The notes under the pieces are model-generated. The model saw only the letters and a list, made by a program, of their open reading frames with translations. It had not been told where the DNA came from and did no database searches. Position numbers and translations under genes: made by a program. Below are positions 22,798-34,423 of a stretch of DNA of 64,000 nt, piece by piece; the stretch's first letter is position 1, and every line of letters begins with the position of its first letter. The DNA is taken from the NCBI RefSeq assembly GCF_026151205.1, contig NC_087073.1:3431001-3495000 (forward strand), in the 5' to 3' direction. Origin of the DNA: Bolinopsis microptera. Taxonomy: Eukaryota; Ctenophora; Tentaculata; Lobata; Bolinopsidae.

Positions 22798-24869
22798 ACC
22801 TGACCTATCAAGGAGTAAAGAAGGTTATAAGTATATTAAAATTTATGTGGTGGTTTCATTTCTGACCGCACGACATTTATTAACATTCCTGACCACGTGC
22901 CGTGGCCGGTAATACGTTTTGAGGTTTAATATTTCGATTCTCCCTGGAATGAAATAGTCAATAGAAGAGGTTATTGGCTGTTGATTCATGAAAGATTGGA
23001 AGTAGCAAACGATGAAAACCTTGCGACTTTTTAACAAATCCAGATACTTGACAAAAGCGCTTTGTTCAATTGCCACCAAAGCTCTATTACAGATTAGTAC
23101 GGCTAGTGATAATTACGAAAAAAGACCATGTGTATGGAGGGATCGATGATCAACTAAAAAATGAGATGCATAATCGAAATGAATGAGATTGAATTAAATG
23201 CTAAGTCAACGATTAACCTACGGCAAATTGACAAGGAGCCACGAATAAACAGATTGCTTTGAAGACCATCACCGTACTCGTTGTGGTAGCACACATGCTC
23301 TGGTAGCTATGGTTATGCGCGTACTATGAAAATCTTTTAATGCGTGCGGAGGAAAAGTATTTCATAATTATTGCGCGGCGCTGTTTATTTTTTTAAATTT
23401 GGGCGAGCGATTTATCATTTAGTGGAAGCGGTACATGGACCATGGTACTATATGATTAATAATACATGGTACCGCTGGGGATAATGTAGTAGTGTGAATG
23501 TTACATATTGTTTCGAATTTTATAAATTTTGCACCAAAAGTTGTTTGTAAACGTAAATAACATATTTCCATGCCAAAACAAAAATACTGCTTGGCGCTTG
23601 TAGGTTTATAACCTACCAGGACGCGCGCCGATTTATAACTCGTCGACGCGGTCCAATATATGGAACAGATATTTTACGAGTATCACCCGTTAAGTATGTT
23701 GTGGTTATATGTTAGTTTTAAACATTAAAAGAATAATGTTTTCAATTAAATGTTTGATCACCCGTACACATTCATTGCACATTGCATTAAATAAAATAGG
23801 TTTTGTATAAACATTTAAAATGTTTTGAAAAAGTTGTTTCTTCAAGACGGTCGTTCACATATAATGTATAAATTTTTTGGCAAATTATATATTTATATTA
23901 CACATTAGTCTGATCGATCCAGACGTCATCACATTTTTACTGGTAAGATGTAATGAAAATATAAAATCTATCGCGTCGTAGTATAAGCTGCATCACATAT
24001 ACAATTACATTTCATGTTTCTGGTCTATCTTGATAGTAGAATGCCAGAATGGACACCTAACATGTGGTATGGCAACGTCGTGGTCAGTGGTAATAGGATT
24101 TGATGCAGCATACTTGAGCATATAATTATGATAAAAACTAATATGGTAATATATTTAATATTTATTCGGCTTTATATTGCTCTTAAACCGTGAGACATCA
24201 CCGTTATATAGTATTACAGTCTACATAATATCATTGATTTATACATATATTCAGCTATCAATATTCTTGTCAAACATTTAGTACATAGTATAGACTCTGC
24301 AGACATAAAATGGTTTGAAAGCGATCATGGAGATCGGAGTGAAGTTGAGCTGGTGATCCTTAACCATATCCCCAGATTTTCCTTTTAAGTTAAGCTGCAA
24401 TTTTCTCCGCTGGGTATTTAGCAATAATCAAACAGAAAATAATGGATATTCCTTCCAGTTTGTTGGGTAAACTTTCTTACTATTAATTGTACAATCGCAT
24501 CAGATCGACTGATAAAGAAATCTACAAAGTTTCAAAATGTTAGTACGTGCGCTGAGAGACATTTTCTGTAGTAAAATGTTGTGCGGATTGTGCGCCTGGA
24601 CAGCAGTTGATGAATTTGGAGCAATTGGATGAAGCGAAAGCTACTACATTTGTGGTGTTTATGCGAATTATCGTCCAAATGTAAATGGTTGAATCAATCG
24701 ACACGAATTCAAAGATTTGAACTTTATTGCTTGGAGAACTTTTAATTGAGAAATAAAACAGGAAGTATCTTAACTAAGGAACGTATTATATATATGTCGA
24801 TCAAGAAATAGCAAATATAAAAAGCCCTTAAAGGCAAACTTAACATTCTCGACAATGTTGCCGAAATGT
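22798..24869. other. Non-coding stretch between tektin and uL16m genes
   Basis: Holds the tektin upstream region and, at about 23519-23600, sequence related to the repeat at 58600-58840 (shared ACCAAAAGTTG and GGCGCTTG motifs). A family A element is inserted at 23598. No further gene was recognised. Confidence 0.45.
23598..23693 (+). mobile_element. GC-hairpin mini-element, family A copy 3
   Basis: Starts with hairpin GTAGGTTTATAACCTAC, has GGACGCGCGCCG, CTCGTCGACG and GTCCAATATATGGAACAG, and ends ACGAGTATCACCCGTTAA. This is a near full-length family member. It is inserted after GGCGCTT of an older repeat. I found no clear flanking duplication. Confidence 0.75.
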
Positions 24870-26514
24870 TCAGTGTGGAGTACCACACTTATCTCTTAAT
24901 CGATCATTACCAAAGGACTTGTGTTTCCAATGGGAATAGTCCAGCTGCATATCTTGCATTACAGCTTTCCTCATCAAATTGTCTTTATACATTCTTTTCG
25001 GCAATTTAAAATCAGATTCAGTCCCGTCTGCATATTCTAATTTATAGTCGTAAATCTTCAGACCTAATCTATCCCGTTTGCCAACGTCGATAACCTGAAA
25101 TTCAAGCGGTGTCAGCTGAAGGAAATACCATGTATATATTGATCGTGTATATTAATATTTGATTAAGTCCACTCTAAATATTCGTATCGGATTTAAACAA
25201 TCTCCTCTCACCTCTTAAAATTTCTGAACAAATTTAAAACCAATAAAGATTTAACAAATAAAACACGTTTGTAGTTCATAGAACAGTTGGCACATACCTT
25301 AGCAGGATTCCTATGTTTGTCCCCATCCACAAGCATCACAGCCAAAGGCATCCTCTTAAAAACACCATCGTATATTATAGTTGCCACAACGGGTGTGCAA
25401 TCAAACTCGAACAATACCCGACCTAAAATGTAAAAGCAGATAATTAGCATACCACAAAAATCATGATGGCATTGAACGTCTGCTCATGCAGTAAGGTAAT
25501 CTTAAGGTCTAAACCCATCTTACATTTAATACCCATCATTACTAAACGTAACTACTCCATTTTTGGCAAAGATACACTGGATACACTGGATACTGGATAC
25601 ACTGGATGGCAAACATTAATTAAAATATCTAAAAAGAACGAACCAGCCATGACATAATCTTTGTACTCGGCAACTTTGTTTTTGCCCCCACCCCTCCGAG
25701 TGTTGCTGGGTCGGAGAGATATCGGATAGTCTGGAAAGTACCGAACAAAGAGCCTGTGTTTCCCTCGCTCAATGTTGTGAGCTATAAACTCCTTTGAAGC
25801 CTGGAAGATAGATGTATAATATTGAGATGAGATTTTATAAAACTATGGGGAGATTAAATACCTTGAATATTTATAAAGTACTCTGTATACTTGCTCTATC
25901 TCTTAGTAAAAGTAGCGGGAGATTAAAACAAGTAATACTAATTTACCAACCTTGACAGCCTTGTGAGCTAAGGCCCCTGTTTCAAGAGACACAATTCCAT
26001 ATCTTGCAACTTGGACAGGTTCTATGATGAACTCCTCGGGCCACCGTGGTCTCAACAAATTGTCTCGTCGAGGCTGTTTTCTGTCTACTCCGCCAGAGAC
26101 TTGGGGTTTGTCGTGCACTGGGGGAAATAGTAATCTTCAGAAACTGGGTCGTCATGAAAGATAAACATTATTGGAATCCGCTTGGATGACAACTAAAAAA
26201 CAACTACCTGATGAGTCATGAGTCATGACTTCGGGAACAAAGCTTACGTTTGGAGCACTAGAAATGATAGCAATACAACCATTAAAAGCTAGAGTGGATT
26301 GAAATGTGCATTGGAATGTAATAAACATTATCTCACCAATAGTAACGCTAGTTATTTTCTCTTCTGGTTTTCTCAGTGGAAGATTAACGAGTCTTTGCTC
26401 AGAACTAATGTCAATAGTTTGGTCTGAAGGTTTGGTGTCCGGGTGGCGGTATCGGGTACAGATCAAGGTCTGACCTCCAATTAGAGTCTGTCGGGCTAAT
26501 GTCCTCAGCAGCAT
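24870..26514 (-). CDS. MRPL16: Mitochondrial large-subunit ribosomal protein uL16m
   Basis: Five exons: 26337-26514, 25951-26117, 25644-25800, 25298-25422 and 24870-25094, total 852 nt or 283 residues, all with GT-AG boundaries and a closed frame. The middle shows the uL16 pattern: RYGIVSLETGALAHKAVKAS, then RLFVRYFPDYPISLRPSNTR, GGGKNKVAEY, and GRVLFEFD. uL16 sits near the peptidyl-transferase centre and peptidyl-tRNA path of the ribosome. The first 30 residues (MLLRTLARQTLIGG) are basic and hydroxylated without acids, as expected for a mitochondrial targeting peptide. The C-terminal exon, ending HWKHKSFGNDRLRDKCGTPH, extends beyond the bacterial domain as in other mitochondrial versions. 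The gene lies 0.6 kb downstream of POLR2K on the same strand. Confidence 0.82.
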
Positions 26515-27121
26515 AGCCGAACTGCTAGCGTTACAAATTTATCATGAGCTAAATAATGAATATGACAATAGTCAGGAAAGAAATCTTAAATCACGATTTA
26601 ATATAATAACTGAGAATTTATACTTTTCAAAAGATAGATAAACGCAAATGATTTATGTTTTTGATAAACAGATAATAATTCTGAATTAAGACAACAGTGA
26701 TAACTCGTAATGATAATAAAATGCAGTAAAAGTTTAAAATGTTAAGTTTCTAATTTAAATCACCAACTGTTAAACATTTTATCATGTCTAGAAAGAAATT
26801 TGATAAATCGCAAGTTCGGATTTATATAACTTGGATATTTTCTTTGCAACAGAATGGCTAGGGCTTTCACAACAACGAAATTGCAAAAACATTGTTCTTT
26901 TCGTCCCATCTATAGTTAGGATAAAGTTCAACCGGTGAAATCTTTACAAACCTTTCTCCAGCGGATTATAAAAAGTATCGAGTTATAAAGGCACCCTAAA
27001 AATAAATAAGCATCAGTCTCAATAAATAAGTCGTTAAAAAAGAGCTCCTTTCCAGACGAAAGCTGCAGGTGCGAAATTTATTTTTGTGAACTTTAAAAAT
27101 CTATGTTATAAGAACTGTATT
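26515..27121. other. Intergenic region between uL16m and POLR2K
   Basis: AT-rich sequence holding the uL16m promoter and the 3' end of POLR2K. Nothing else recognised. Confidence 0.4.
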
Positions 27122-27490
27122 TTATCTGGCGTTGAAAACCATCATTCTGTTGGTTCTCTTCTTGTACATTATTCTGTGTCCACACTCCCTGCACCTGATG
27201 GGGTCACGTGACTTGATCTCATTGTCACTGCGACACTCGCCGCACACGTATATCATTGCTTTCTTGACTTGGGATCCAACACTAGCCGCCGCCGCATTCT
27301 GGACATTCTGATCGTGGATAGTGGGTGAGAGGCCACTTGGTGAAGCTCGAGCTGGAGGGGAGCCGACAGGGGAACCCGGACCACTGACAGTGGGAGAAAG
27401 AGAGCCACCAGCAGCCGGGGAAGTGGGTGGGGAGAAGAGAGGAGAGGAGGCGGGGGAGTTGCCCGACCTGGGGTCTGATACTATCGACAT
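27122..27490 (-). CDS. POLR2K: RNA polymerases I, II and III subunit RPABC4 with extended N-terminus
   Basis: A 122-residue frame. The last 48 residues, from AMIYVCGEC through [19 protein letters not shown] to MMVFNAR, are the zinc-ribbon subunit RPABC4 (Rpb12/ABC10-alpha) shared by all three nuclear RNA polymerases. The four zinc cysteines are two CxxC pairs, CGEC and CREC. The family is normally about 58 residues, but here about 70 extra residues rich in Ser-Pro precede the ribbon ([14 protein letters not shown] and [14 protein letters not shown]). The extension is open from the first Met and has no obvious intron donor or acceptor inside, so it may be real; a start within an unseen upstream exon is possible. 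The gene is divergent from nothing and lies 0.6 kb downstream of SUPT5H, same strand. Confidence 0.9.
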   Translation of the reverse strand: MSIVSDPRSGNSPASSPLFSPPTSPAAGGSLSPTVSGPGSPVGSPPARASPSGLSPTIHDQNVQNAAAASVGSQVKKAMIYVCGECRSDNEIKSRDPIRCRECGHRIMYKKRTNRMMVFNAR

Positions 27491-28073
27491 AGCTACAAGG
27501 GGATTAGGGTCAAACTTAGGGACATTTTATTTGATTTAGTTATGCAATAATAGATAATCATAAACATTAATCAAAATTGAAGGATCGTGAATTTCAGATA
27601 TATAACGAAAAACACCTTGAAGTAAATCATTAATATTCGTTTTAAAATTAATTTTCAAATACGATATGATACTGAACTGTCAATTTTGTAGCAAAATATT
27701 AATTTAGTAATTATTCAAAGGTGGCTGTAACTTCCCCAACTTATAACGCCAGGCCAAGTTTATTGATAATCTCAATATATGTTTCATTATTGAAATTGAT
27801 TGTGAAATTGGTTGGCTGTCCAAAATTAAATCATAAAACCCAACAATTTATGATGGAAAAAAGCGGTTGAGACGCTTCAAATGTTTCTCAATCGCAAAAA
27901 TCGCTAGAAAAGTTGGCACCAGATAACAAGAATGATAAATCACGCGGAAGTTACTACAGTACTACTTACCATTAAATACAGCAGTTATAGTCGAAAGTTT
28001 ATTTTGCCGTAACGCAGGGTAACGTGGTAACCTGGTAACGCAGGGTTCCTTTAAAACAATTATTCACAGCTCC
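27491..28073. other. Intergenic region between POLR2K and SUPT5H
   Basis: AT-rich sequence. It should contain the POLR2K promoter and SUPT5H 3' end. A short GGTAACGCAGGGT direct repeat lies near 28009-28047. Nothing else recognised. Confidence 0.4.
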
Positions 28074-31000
28074 TCAATTGTGGTGTGTGGAGAGTTTTGC
28101 CAACGAGTCTAGTTTCAGGATTCTCAACTCTAACGATTTATCTGCCTTTACAATGCCATCATCGTTATCAATGTTTATAAGCTGTCCGTAGTTGCCCCGC
28201 CTATTTCCAGTAATTATAACAACCTTGTCCTGTTTCTTTGGAACGACAGGTTTCATCTGATAAGACTGACATTCGAACTCCCGTTCCTCCTCGTACAGCC
28301 AGACAGTAGATATCATCCCGGACACTGCCCTGATGTAACCAGGCTGACCGATGTACTGACCGTCCTCAAAGCTGTCCAACATGACCACCTCGATACCAGG
28401 CAGAGGCCAATTCTCGTTAGCTGTCTGGGGTGTCATGGGGCTGGGTGCTCCGGAACTGGTGCTGTACGGACTGGGGACTGACTGCTCAGACCCGGGAGAG
28501 GGAGGACCTAAACTAGATGCACCAGGAGAAGGACTGGGTTCTGTGTAGGGGGAGGCGGGGGAAGCTGGAGACGGAACACTGGGACTGGAGGGGTTGTAAT
28601 CTGAGGAGGTCCCTGGAGTGGCTGGGTTACCCAAACTATCCATAGCATACCCTGGGGTCATTGGTTCCCCATAGCCTGGGGTCTGAGGGTTTGCAGGACT
28701 GAAGGGAGCTGGAGAGGGTGAGTTGTCGTAGAAGTCAGTGTACTCATCTGACCGGGCTGGGGTGTTAGGATAGTTAGGATCCCAGGCACTGAACCCTCCT
28801 GCTCGGGGAGTGTTACCTCCATCATGAGTCGGAGTCTGAGCACCATAGTACGGAGTCCTGTCTCCTGACCCTCTTGTTGGAGTCTGACCTCCTCCGGACC
28901 CATACATAGGCGTCCTGCTACCTGAATGTGAGCCATACATTGGAGTTGCTGATCCAACTCCGCCGTAAGCTGGTGTTTTTGTAATGTAAGGTGTGGAGGG
29001 TGTAGTGAACCCTCCTGTAGCTGTTGTTACTTCTATCAAATGTCCCTTCTCCACTGAAATAACCTTACAGTCCGTGTGAAGTTCTATTCTGGCAGTTGTA
29101 TCAGTTGAATCTCTCACGATACCCACATATCCTTTGTAGGCTCCCTGTTTAACTCTGACTGTCTTCCCAATGAACTCTCTGTCTCTCTTATCTCTTCCTC
29201 CTTGTCTAGCACCATGACTTGGTGTCCTCATTGGGGATCTCATGGGACTTCTCGAGGGCGAAGCCAGTCTGGGCGAGGCACCAGCAAGATCCGAGGGAAG
29301 TTTCTGAGCTCCTGCAAGAATGGTATTTCTCGCCTTAACGACGAAAATTCCGCCATTTTCACCGTGACACCTGTTGAAGAGGAAGAGAAAGTGTCTCCAG
29401 ATGTGTTTTATTTCACCTTGAGAACCAGAATCCAGCACATTCACAATGTTCTTACTTCTCACGAAGTTCTGCTGTGAGTCCAGAGCTTGACCACATCTCA
29501 GCTTCCTGGCGATGGCATTGTTTCTCACTGACTGAGTCTTGCCGTGCTGAGTTAGGATTCGGACGGATTCCCTCTCAATCCTGACGATATATCCAATGGT
29601 TGTCTGATCTACCTCCACCACGTCCCCAATTTGGTACATACCCTGGCTGTCAACCCCCGAGTTCATCTCGGTACACAGCTGCATGTCTCTGGGTCTGACC
29701 TTCATCTCGGAGTATGTTGTGTCAGCCACGATCACCGCCACGTTGTCGTCTACTCGTACCACTAACCCTGTCTCACCTTCATATTTGCCGTGTATCACTC
29801 TCACGTGATCTCCATCCTTGAAGATCTTTCTTAGCTCTCGAGAAGGGAAATCGAGGGCTCCTGCATTCTTTAAATCTGCATGATTTGGGACAATCGTGAC
29901 TTTGTCACCAGAAATACTGATGATGGTACCAGTCATGTGGATCAGCTCACCCTCGCAAACCTCAACAATGTCTCCAGCGGAAAATATCGAATCAGAGTTC
30001 AGCTTCTTATCGGTCGGTAGCAAGTCTGGATCTACGTTTTCGGGTAGTTCGTCGAACTTTTCTAGCTCTTCCAACGTTGGTTTTGGTCCGTCAATAGTTA
30101 TACCAGTAAACGCTAGTGTTTTAAAGAGAAAACCATTCCTGTATCGACCGCTCTCGAAGATAATAAAATCTCCGTCTTTTTTCAGTTCGCCACCCAGAGA
30201 TCTGACGAGGTCAGCATCAAACAACTTCTGAGCTGGACGCCCCTTGGCTGATCTGCCGGACCTAGACTGGACTGGTTCCCGGTCCTTGTACATGCTCTTG
30301 ACTTTCTTGTAGTCAACACGAGGCAGCATCTTGCACACTACTTTGTTCTGATTGTGTTCTACGTAGTCTATTTGAGCTAGGTCGTCACGGTATACTCCTC
30401 GCTTTATTCTCACCCAGGAGTGGGTCTTGATAGCCATCGGCTCACTGACCACCTGAAAATGGAATTATTCAACTGTTAAAAGTTGAAGTTCTTACATGGC
30501 TATTAACATTGTCTTGGCCACGGTCTGATTTTCAAGCTGCGTTTACTAATTAATTGTGAGAAGTAACTGCAAATGAAATGACACTATAAAGTAAACTAGT
30601 AGATCGACCTGATAAAGCTTAATCTCACCTTTAAAACATCAGCCATCTCATTGATAGGAACCATAGGTTGCTGCCACTTTCCCATTCCGAGCGCATTGAC
30701 CCCGGCTAAAGCTGCCTTGACGTGTGACTGTTTGAACGCCTCAATATAAATACACCCCCTCACTCCCACTGGAACTACAACTGATTTGATCTGCAGTGGA
30801 TCGCCGTTCACTTCCAGGTTTATGTACTTCCTGAGCAGTTTTATTGCTGTTTGCTTCTCCTCGCCCATTCGGCACTTGACCTGCCACAATCTAGGATCTT
30901 TTACTCCCGGCAGTGCACTCTGTTGTTTTACTTCCTCGTTCTTGGCGTAGTTGCTGGTGTCGATGGCTTCCTCTGCGTCCACTTCAGCGTACTTCTTCCT

Positions 31001-31792
31001 GGGTTAAACGGTCAAATATAAACAATCACCTAAAAGCAGATCAACTAATTCAAGTTAAGAGCTTTCATTTGGGGCAGAAAATTTGTTACATAAGTTTTTG
31101 AAAGTTCAAATTTACAAAACTGAAATACACAAATTAGCACACACCTGTAATACTCTTCAAGTTTATCCTCTTCCTGCATTTGTAGGAGATGATCCAATCG
31201 TCTTTGATGACGGAACGATTCACTTGTTCCCTCCTCCTCGTCTTCATCTTTATTGATGAGCTGCTCGAAACCCTCTTCTAGGTCGTCATCATCGTCATCC
31301 TCTGCGTCATCATCAACCTCTGCTTCGTCCAAGATGAATTTGTTCACATTCGTCTTCTTCCTGAGGGAATGATTGGTTAACTGCAGAGCAAACCCGTATT
31401 TGCCAACAATATTTTCAACAATTTCTATGGATTTGAAACTTTACTCTGTAGAGAACATTCATTTAAGTTATCTTAATATTTAGTTCTTTCATTGTCATTT
31501 GTATATTCAGGCAGAAAGCAGAAGGTATAGGATTGCTATAGGTTCGTTAAATCTTATTATTTTAGCAAATAATCAATAATTTTAAGGGTGAAATAAACAT
31601 TCCCATTTAACTCACTACACAGGTGTGCTAGATCTTATTTCTGAGTTCTAAATTTCAAATTTCTTACTTCTTTGATCTTGAGGCAGGCTCGTCCTCCAAC
31701 TCATCGTCATCATCACTGAATTCATCATCAACATCTACATCAGAGTCGTCATCATCTGACTGAAGATCTGTGATAGGACGCTTCAAACTCAT
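28074..31792 (-). CDS. SUPT5H: Transcription elongation factor SPT5
   Basis: Four exons: 31668-31792, 31145-31360, 30629-30998 and 28074-30452, total 3090 nt or 1029 residues, close to the 1087 of the human protein. With SPT4 it forms DSIF, which clamps RNA polymerase II and controls promoter-proximal pausing and elongation in the nucleus. Domain order: acidic N-terminus (DDDDSDVDVDDEFSDDDD), NGN domain (WQVKCRMGEEKQTAIKLLRK, about residues 145-235), several KOW domains (for example VRVIHGKYEGETGLVVRV and VRVKQGAYKGYVGIVRD), then a C-terminal repeat region (about 715-930) with GSRTPMYGS and TPTRGSGDRTP units that P-TEFb phosphorylates in other animals, and a final KOW (NRRGNYGQLINI). All KOW domains and the repeat region lie in one 2.4-kb exon. 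Confidence 0.96.
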
Positions 31793-32561
31793 AACTAGCT
31801 GATTGTTAAATGTTATTGTCAAAAAGTAAGTGTAAGTTTACATAATCATTGACACACATTCGATAACAAGGTAGGTTTCTACTAAGACCGAGATATGATT
31901 CGATATTAGCACAGTATGTTGAATCACAGTATGTTAAACAGTTCAGTAAACTTTCTCTGGTATTGTCTAACCAGGCTGTTAAGAACATCCGGGTGATGTG
32001 TAGAGGGAATTTTGTATCACCAAATTTTGTATATATTAATGTGATTGTGTTCAGGCATTGCTCCAGCTCAAAATCTTTGGGTGGGTGCAGCGCAGCGCGC
32101 AGCCGAGTGTGAAGCCCCCTGGAAAATTTTGGAATTTTACCCTCCTAAACGTATTTCAATATCTCTCAAAACAGTCTCAATTGAGTAGATGTCAGAAGAA
32201 AGTAATCAAACAAATTAACAGATTAGACATAAGAATTTAGACAATAGACATAAGAAGACAATTGACCCGTAATTTATACAAAATTTGACAATTTTGGTGA
32301 ACAATTTTCAAATCGTTTGGGTGGGTCCAAGTCCAAACTGAGTGGGTGCAACATCCTTTGGGGTGGGTGCGCAAAACAGTAATCATTCAGAGGAATCATT
32401 TGATTGCATGTCAGAGTGAGCAGTTGGTGCAATACAAGAAACAGTTAAATGGAAATGGGAACATAGCAATTGTCTACGGTTGTGGCAAAAACGATACTGC
32501 GAACAAATTTACATTTGCTGTGGGGGTTGGTAAGGCTCACCAGACTGATTCTAATTCGAAC
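31793..32561. other. SUPT5H upstream region and unidentified repeat
   Basis: The first 250 bp probably hold the SUPT5H promoter. From about 32070 to 32380 GGGTGGGT motifs recur (TTTGGGTGGGTGCAG, TTTGGGTGGGTCC, GGGGTGGGTGCGC), suggesting an old repeat. No gene recognised. Confidence 0.4.
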
Positions 32562-32621
32562 TTGTAGTGAGATGCGCTACTGTGCCGCGCCGAGCTGCGA
32601 TGAACTGACATCGTCAATTAA
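32562..32621 (+). mobile_element. GC-hairpin mini-element, family C copy 3 (60-bp minimal form)
   Basis: Starts TTGTAGTGAGATGCGCTAC (7-bp stem, loop GAT, one mismatch), then TGTGCCGCGCCGAGCTGCG and ends with the hairpin ACTGACATCGTCAATTAA. Bounded by direct repeats ATTCGAAC (exact; 9 bp if one A is counted) at 32554-32561 and 32622-32629. It is the shortest complete family member and shows which part of the longer copies is the core. Confidence 0.82.
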
Positions 32622-33438
32622 ATTCGAACCGTTGACATTACAGTAAAGCTAAACATTCGCACGAAGGGCCCTGCTGACGAAGGGCCCCGTTGACCCGATG
32701 TGCGGGGTGAGCGCCGTCTTAGGGGGCGCCAAATCGTCGTTTGAATGTGGGACAATTTCGAAAACTTAACTAATGTACTAGCAAAACTGCGCTTTTTGCT
32801 CTAGATACACACTTTTTTAGAGATTTTATCGGCATATCCTCTAAAATCACCTAATTTGTTCAACTTTAGGGAGGGGGCACGAAAAGGGGAGTGGGCGCCC
32901 CAACCAACAGGGGGGCGCTTTTTCGGCAGGGGCGCCAACAGGCAACGTTACGCCACTGAGTCGCATTTATATTCAGGGACTGTTTATGGGACGAAAAATC
33001 AAAATTGTGGTAGTGCTCTTTCACAAAGGCAGGGGCCTTTGAAATTGTTTCATGGTTGATTATTTTATGATTTAAGTGTTTTGAACCACAACACTGCTCA
33101 ATAAATTAATAAATCAAGCTTGTTACTAAACTAACAACTTTACATGAAATGCATCTACAAATATATAGCAATCGGATAAGCCCACTAGCACAGTCGAACA
33201 TACAAAAACTGAGGAATTATTCTATTAAATGGATGAGAATAATCATTAACTAATGACGCTCGATTTTGAATGACACGAATCACGAGTGAAATGAAAGCGC
33301 GAGGCTCAATCATAAATCTTTTATCTAATCCTTATATCGTGTTTTATTTTTGCGTACATTTTTATTTTGCTGACACATGAGTCATAAGTGAAGTCACAAG
33401 TAAATAAACCCAGCTGACAAACTGATGCAAGCTTAAAA

Positions 33439-33518
33439 TTGTAGGTTTACAACCTACCAGGACGCGCGCCGGGTTGGACTCGTCGACGAACAGATATTTT
33501 ACGAGTACCACCCGTTAA
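33439..33518 (+). mobile_element. GC-hairpin mini-element, family A copy 4
   Basis: Starts TTGTAGG with hairpin GTAGGTTTACAACCTAC and ends ACGAGTACCACCCGTTAA. Flanked by exact 8-bp direct repeats GCTTAAAA (33431-33438 and 33519-33526); the match continues into TTG on the right, so the duplication could be read as up to 10 bp. The GGTCCAATATATG centre is deleted. Confidence 0.85.
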
Positions 33519-33564
33519 GCTTAAAATTGATTCAAAATAACTATAATATATAAAGCTAAAATGT

Positions 33565-33767
33565 TTGTAGCGCGATGCGTTACTGTGCCGCGCCGCGCAC
33601 TCAATTATGCTTATTCTCGCAACGGCGAGATTTGACCATTGTTAATGATTTGGCCCGGCGCGCGCTACTTCGAAGAAATTTAGACGAGTAACATCCGTCA
33701 ACGGCGAGATCTGCAAGATGCGCTACGGTGCCGCGCCAAGCTGCGATGAATTGACATCATCAATTAA
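33565..33767 (+). mobile_element. GC-hairpin mini-element, family C copy 4, hosting a family D insertion
   Basis: Starts TTGTAGCGCGATGCGTTAC and ends AATTGACATCATCAATTAA. Bounded by exact 9-bp direct repeats CTAAAATGT (33556-33564 and 33768-33776). A family D element (33632-33701) sits inside it with its own 9-bp duplication, so two insertion events can be ordered: C first, then D. Confidence 0.87.
33632..33701 (+). mobile_element. GC-hairpin mini-element, family D copy 1
   Basis: Starts TTGACCATTGTTAATGATT, contains GGCCCGGCGCGCGCTACTTC and ends GACGAGTAACATCCGTCAA, so both ends read TTGAC inward. Exact 9-bp direct repeats CGGCGAGAT lie at 33623-33631 and 33702-33710. Its 3' end resembles the 3' end of family A (ACGAGTATCACCCGTTAA). 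Confidence 0.87.
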
Positions 33768-33894
33768 CTAAAATGTATGCAGTAGTAGTTCACTCAGTAG
33801 TTCACTCAATAGTTCACTCACTAGTAGTTGGCATGTGCTTACTTAGATTCACTATGTCAATCATTCGTATCTCGCCGATCTGCATACGTGGTTG

Positions 33895-33984
33895 TTGTAT
33901 CACGTTGCGACCCCCACGGTCGTTTCACTATCGTCCTGACGATACAGGGGGAGCCGCGCACTTCGTGCGCGGCGGGTCATACAA
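33895..33984 (-). mobile_element. GC-hairpin mini-element, family B copy 2
   Basis: In plus-strand order it starts TTGTATCACGTTGCGACC and ends GCGGGTCATACAA. The two ends are inverted (TTGTATCAC and TTGTATGAC). Internal stems are CGACC/GGTCG, TATCGTCCTGACGATA and CCGCGCACTTCGTGCGCGG. Exact 8-bp direct repeats CGTGGTTG lie at 33887-33894 and 33985-33992. Confidence 0.85.
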
Positions 33985-34003
33985 CGTGGTTGCGAGTTCA
34001 GAG

Positions 34004-34096
34004 TTAACGGGTGATACTCGTAAAATGTCTGTTCCATATATTGGACCGTCGACGAGTCCAACTCGGCGCGCGTCCTGGTAGGTTGTAAACCTACAA
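34004..34096 (-). mobile_element. GC-hairpin mini-element, family A copy 5
   Basis: Reverse orientation: starts TTAACGGGTGATACTCG, has TTGGACCGTCGACGAGTCCAA (a 6-bp stem around GTCGAC) and ends at the GTAGGTTGTAAACCTAC hairpin plus AA. It is close to full length. The right flank GTTGCGAG matches the left flank GTTCAGAG at 6 of 8 positions, and an exact GTTGCGAG lies 8 bp further left. Confidence 0.75.
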
Positions 34097-34267
34097 GTTG
34101 CGAGAAGCATTATTGGATGCGCGCAACAAGTGCTTACTGGGCCGCGCTCAGCCTGTCATTCGATCCGCCGAATCTCTGATCTATGATTATGAACATAAAT
34201 GTATTAGCATGAGATCCCCAAGTAAGTCTATTGCTTGCTCCTCTCAGTCGCACGTTTGAAACTTGTC

Positions 34268-34412
34268 ATACGTTGTATGACCCTCCGCGCACGAGTGAAT
34301 TTGTAGCGCGATGCACTACTGGGCCGCGCCGCGCATATTCTTGCAACCACGTAGATCGGCAAAATACACCACTGGGCCTCCCGAGCTAGGAAGGATTCAC
34401 ATCGTGAATCAA
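34268..34412 (+). mobile_element. Family B fragment followed by family C copy 5
   Basis: 34268-34292 is the 5' part of family B (CATACGTTGTATGACCC). A family C element starts at 34301 (TTGTAGCGCGATGCACTAC) and ends at 34412 (GATTCACATCGTGAATCAA). Its flanks share AGTGAAT with a 1-bp offset, so a duplication is likely but eroded. Confidence 0.65.
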
Positions 34413-34423
34413 AAGTGAATCAA

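Noticed and set aside
29202-30231. Plus-strand open frames opposite SUPT5H
   Set aside because: Antisense shadows of the SUPT5H exon.
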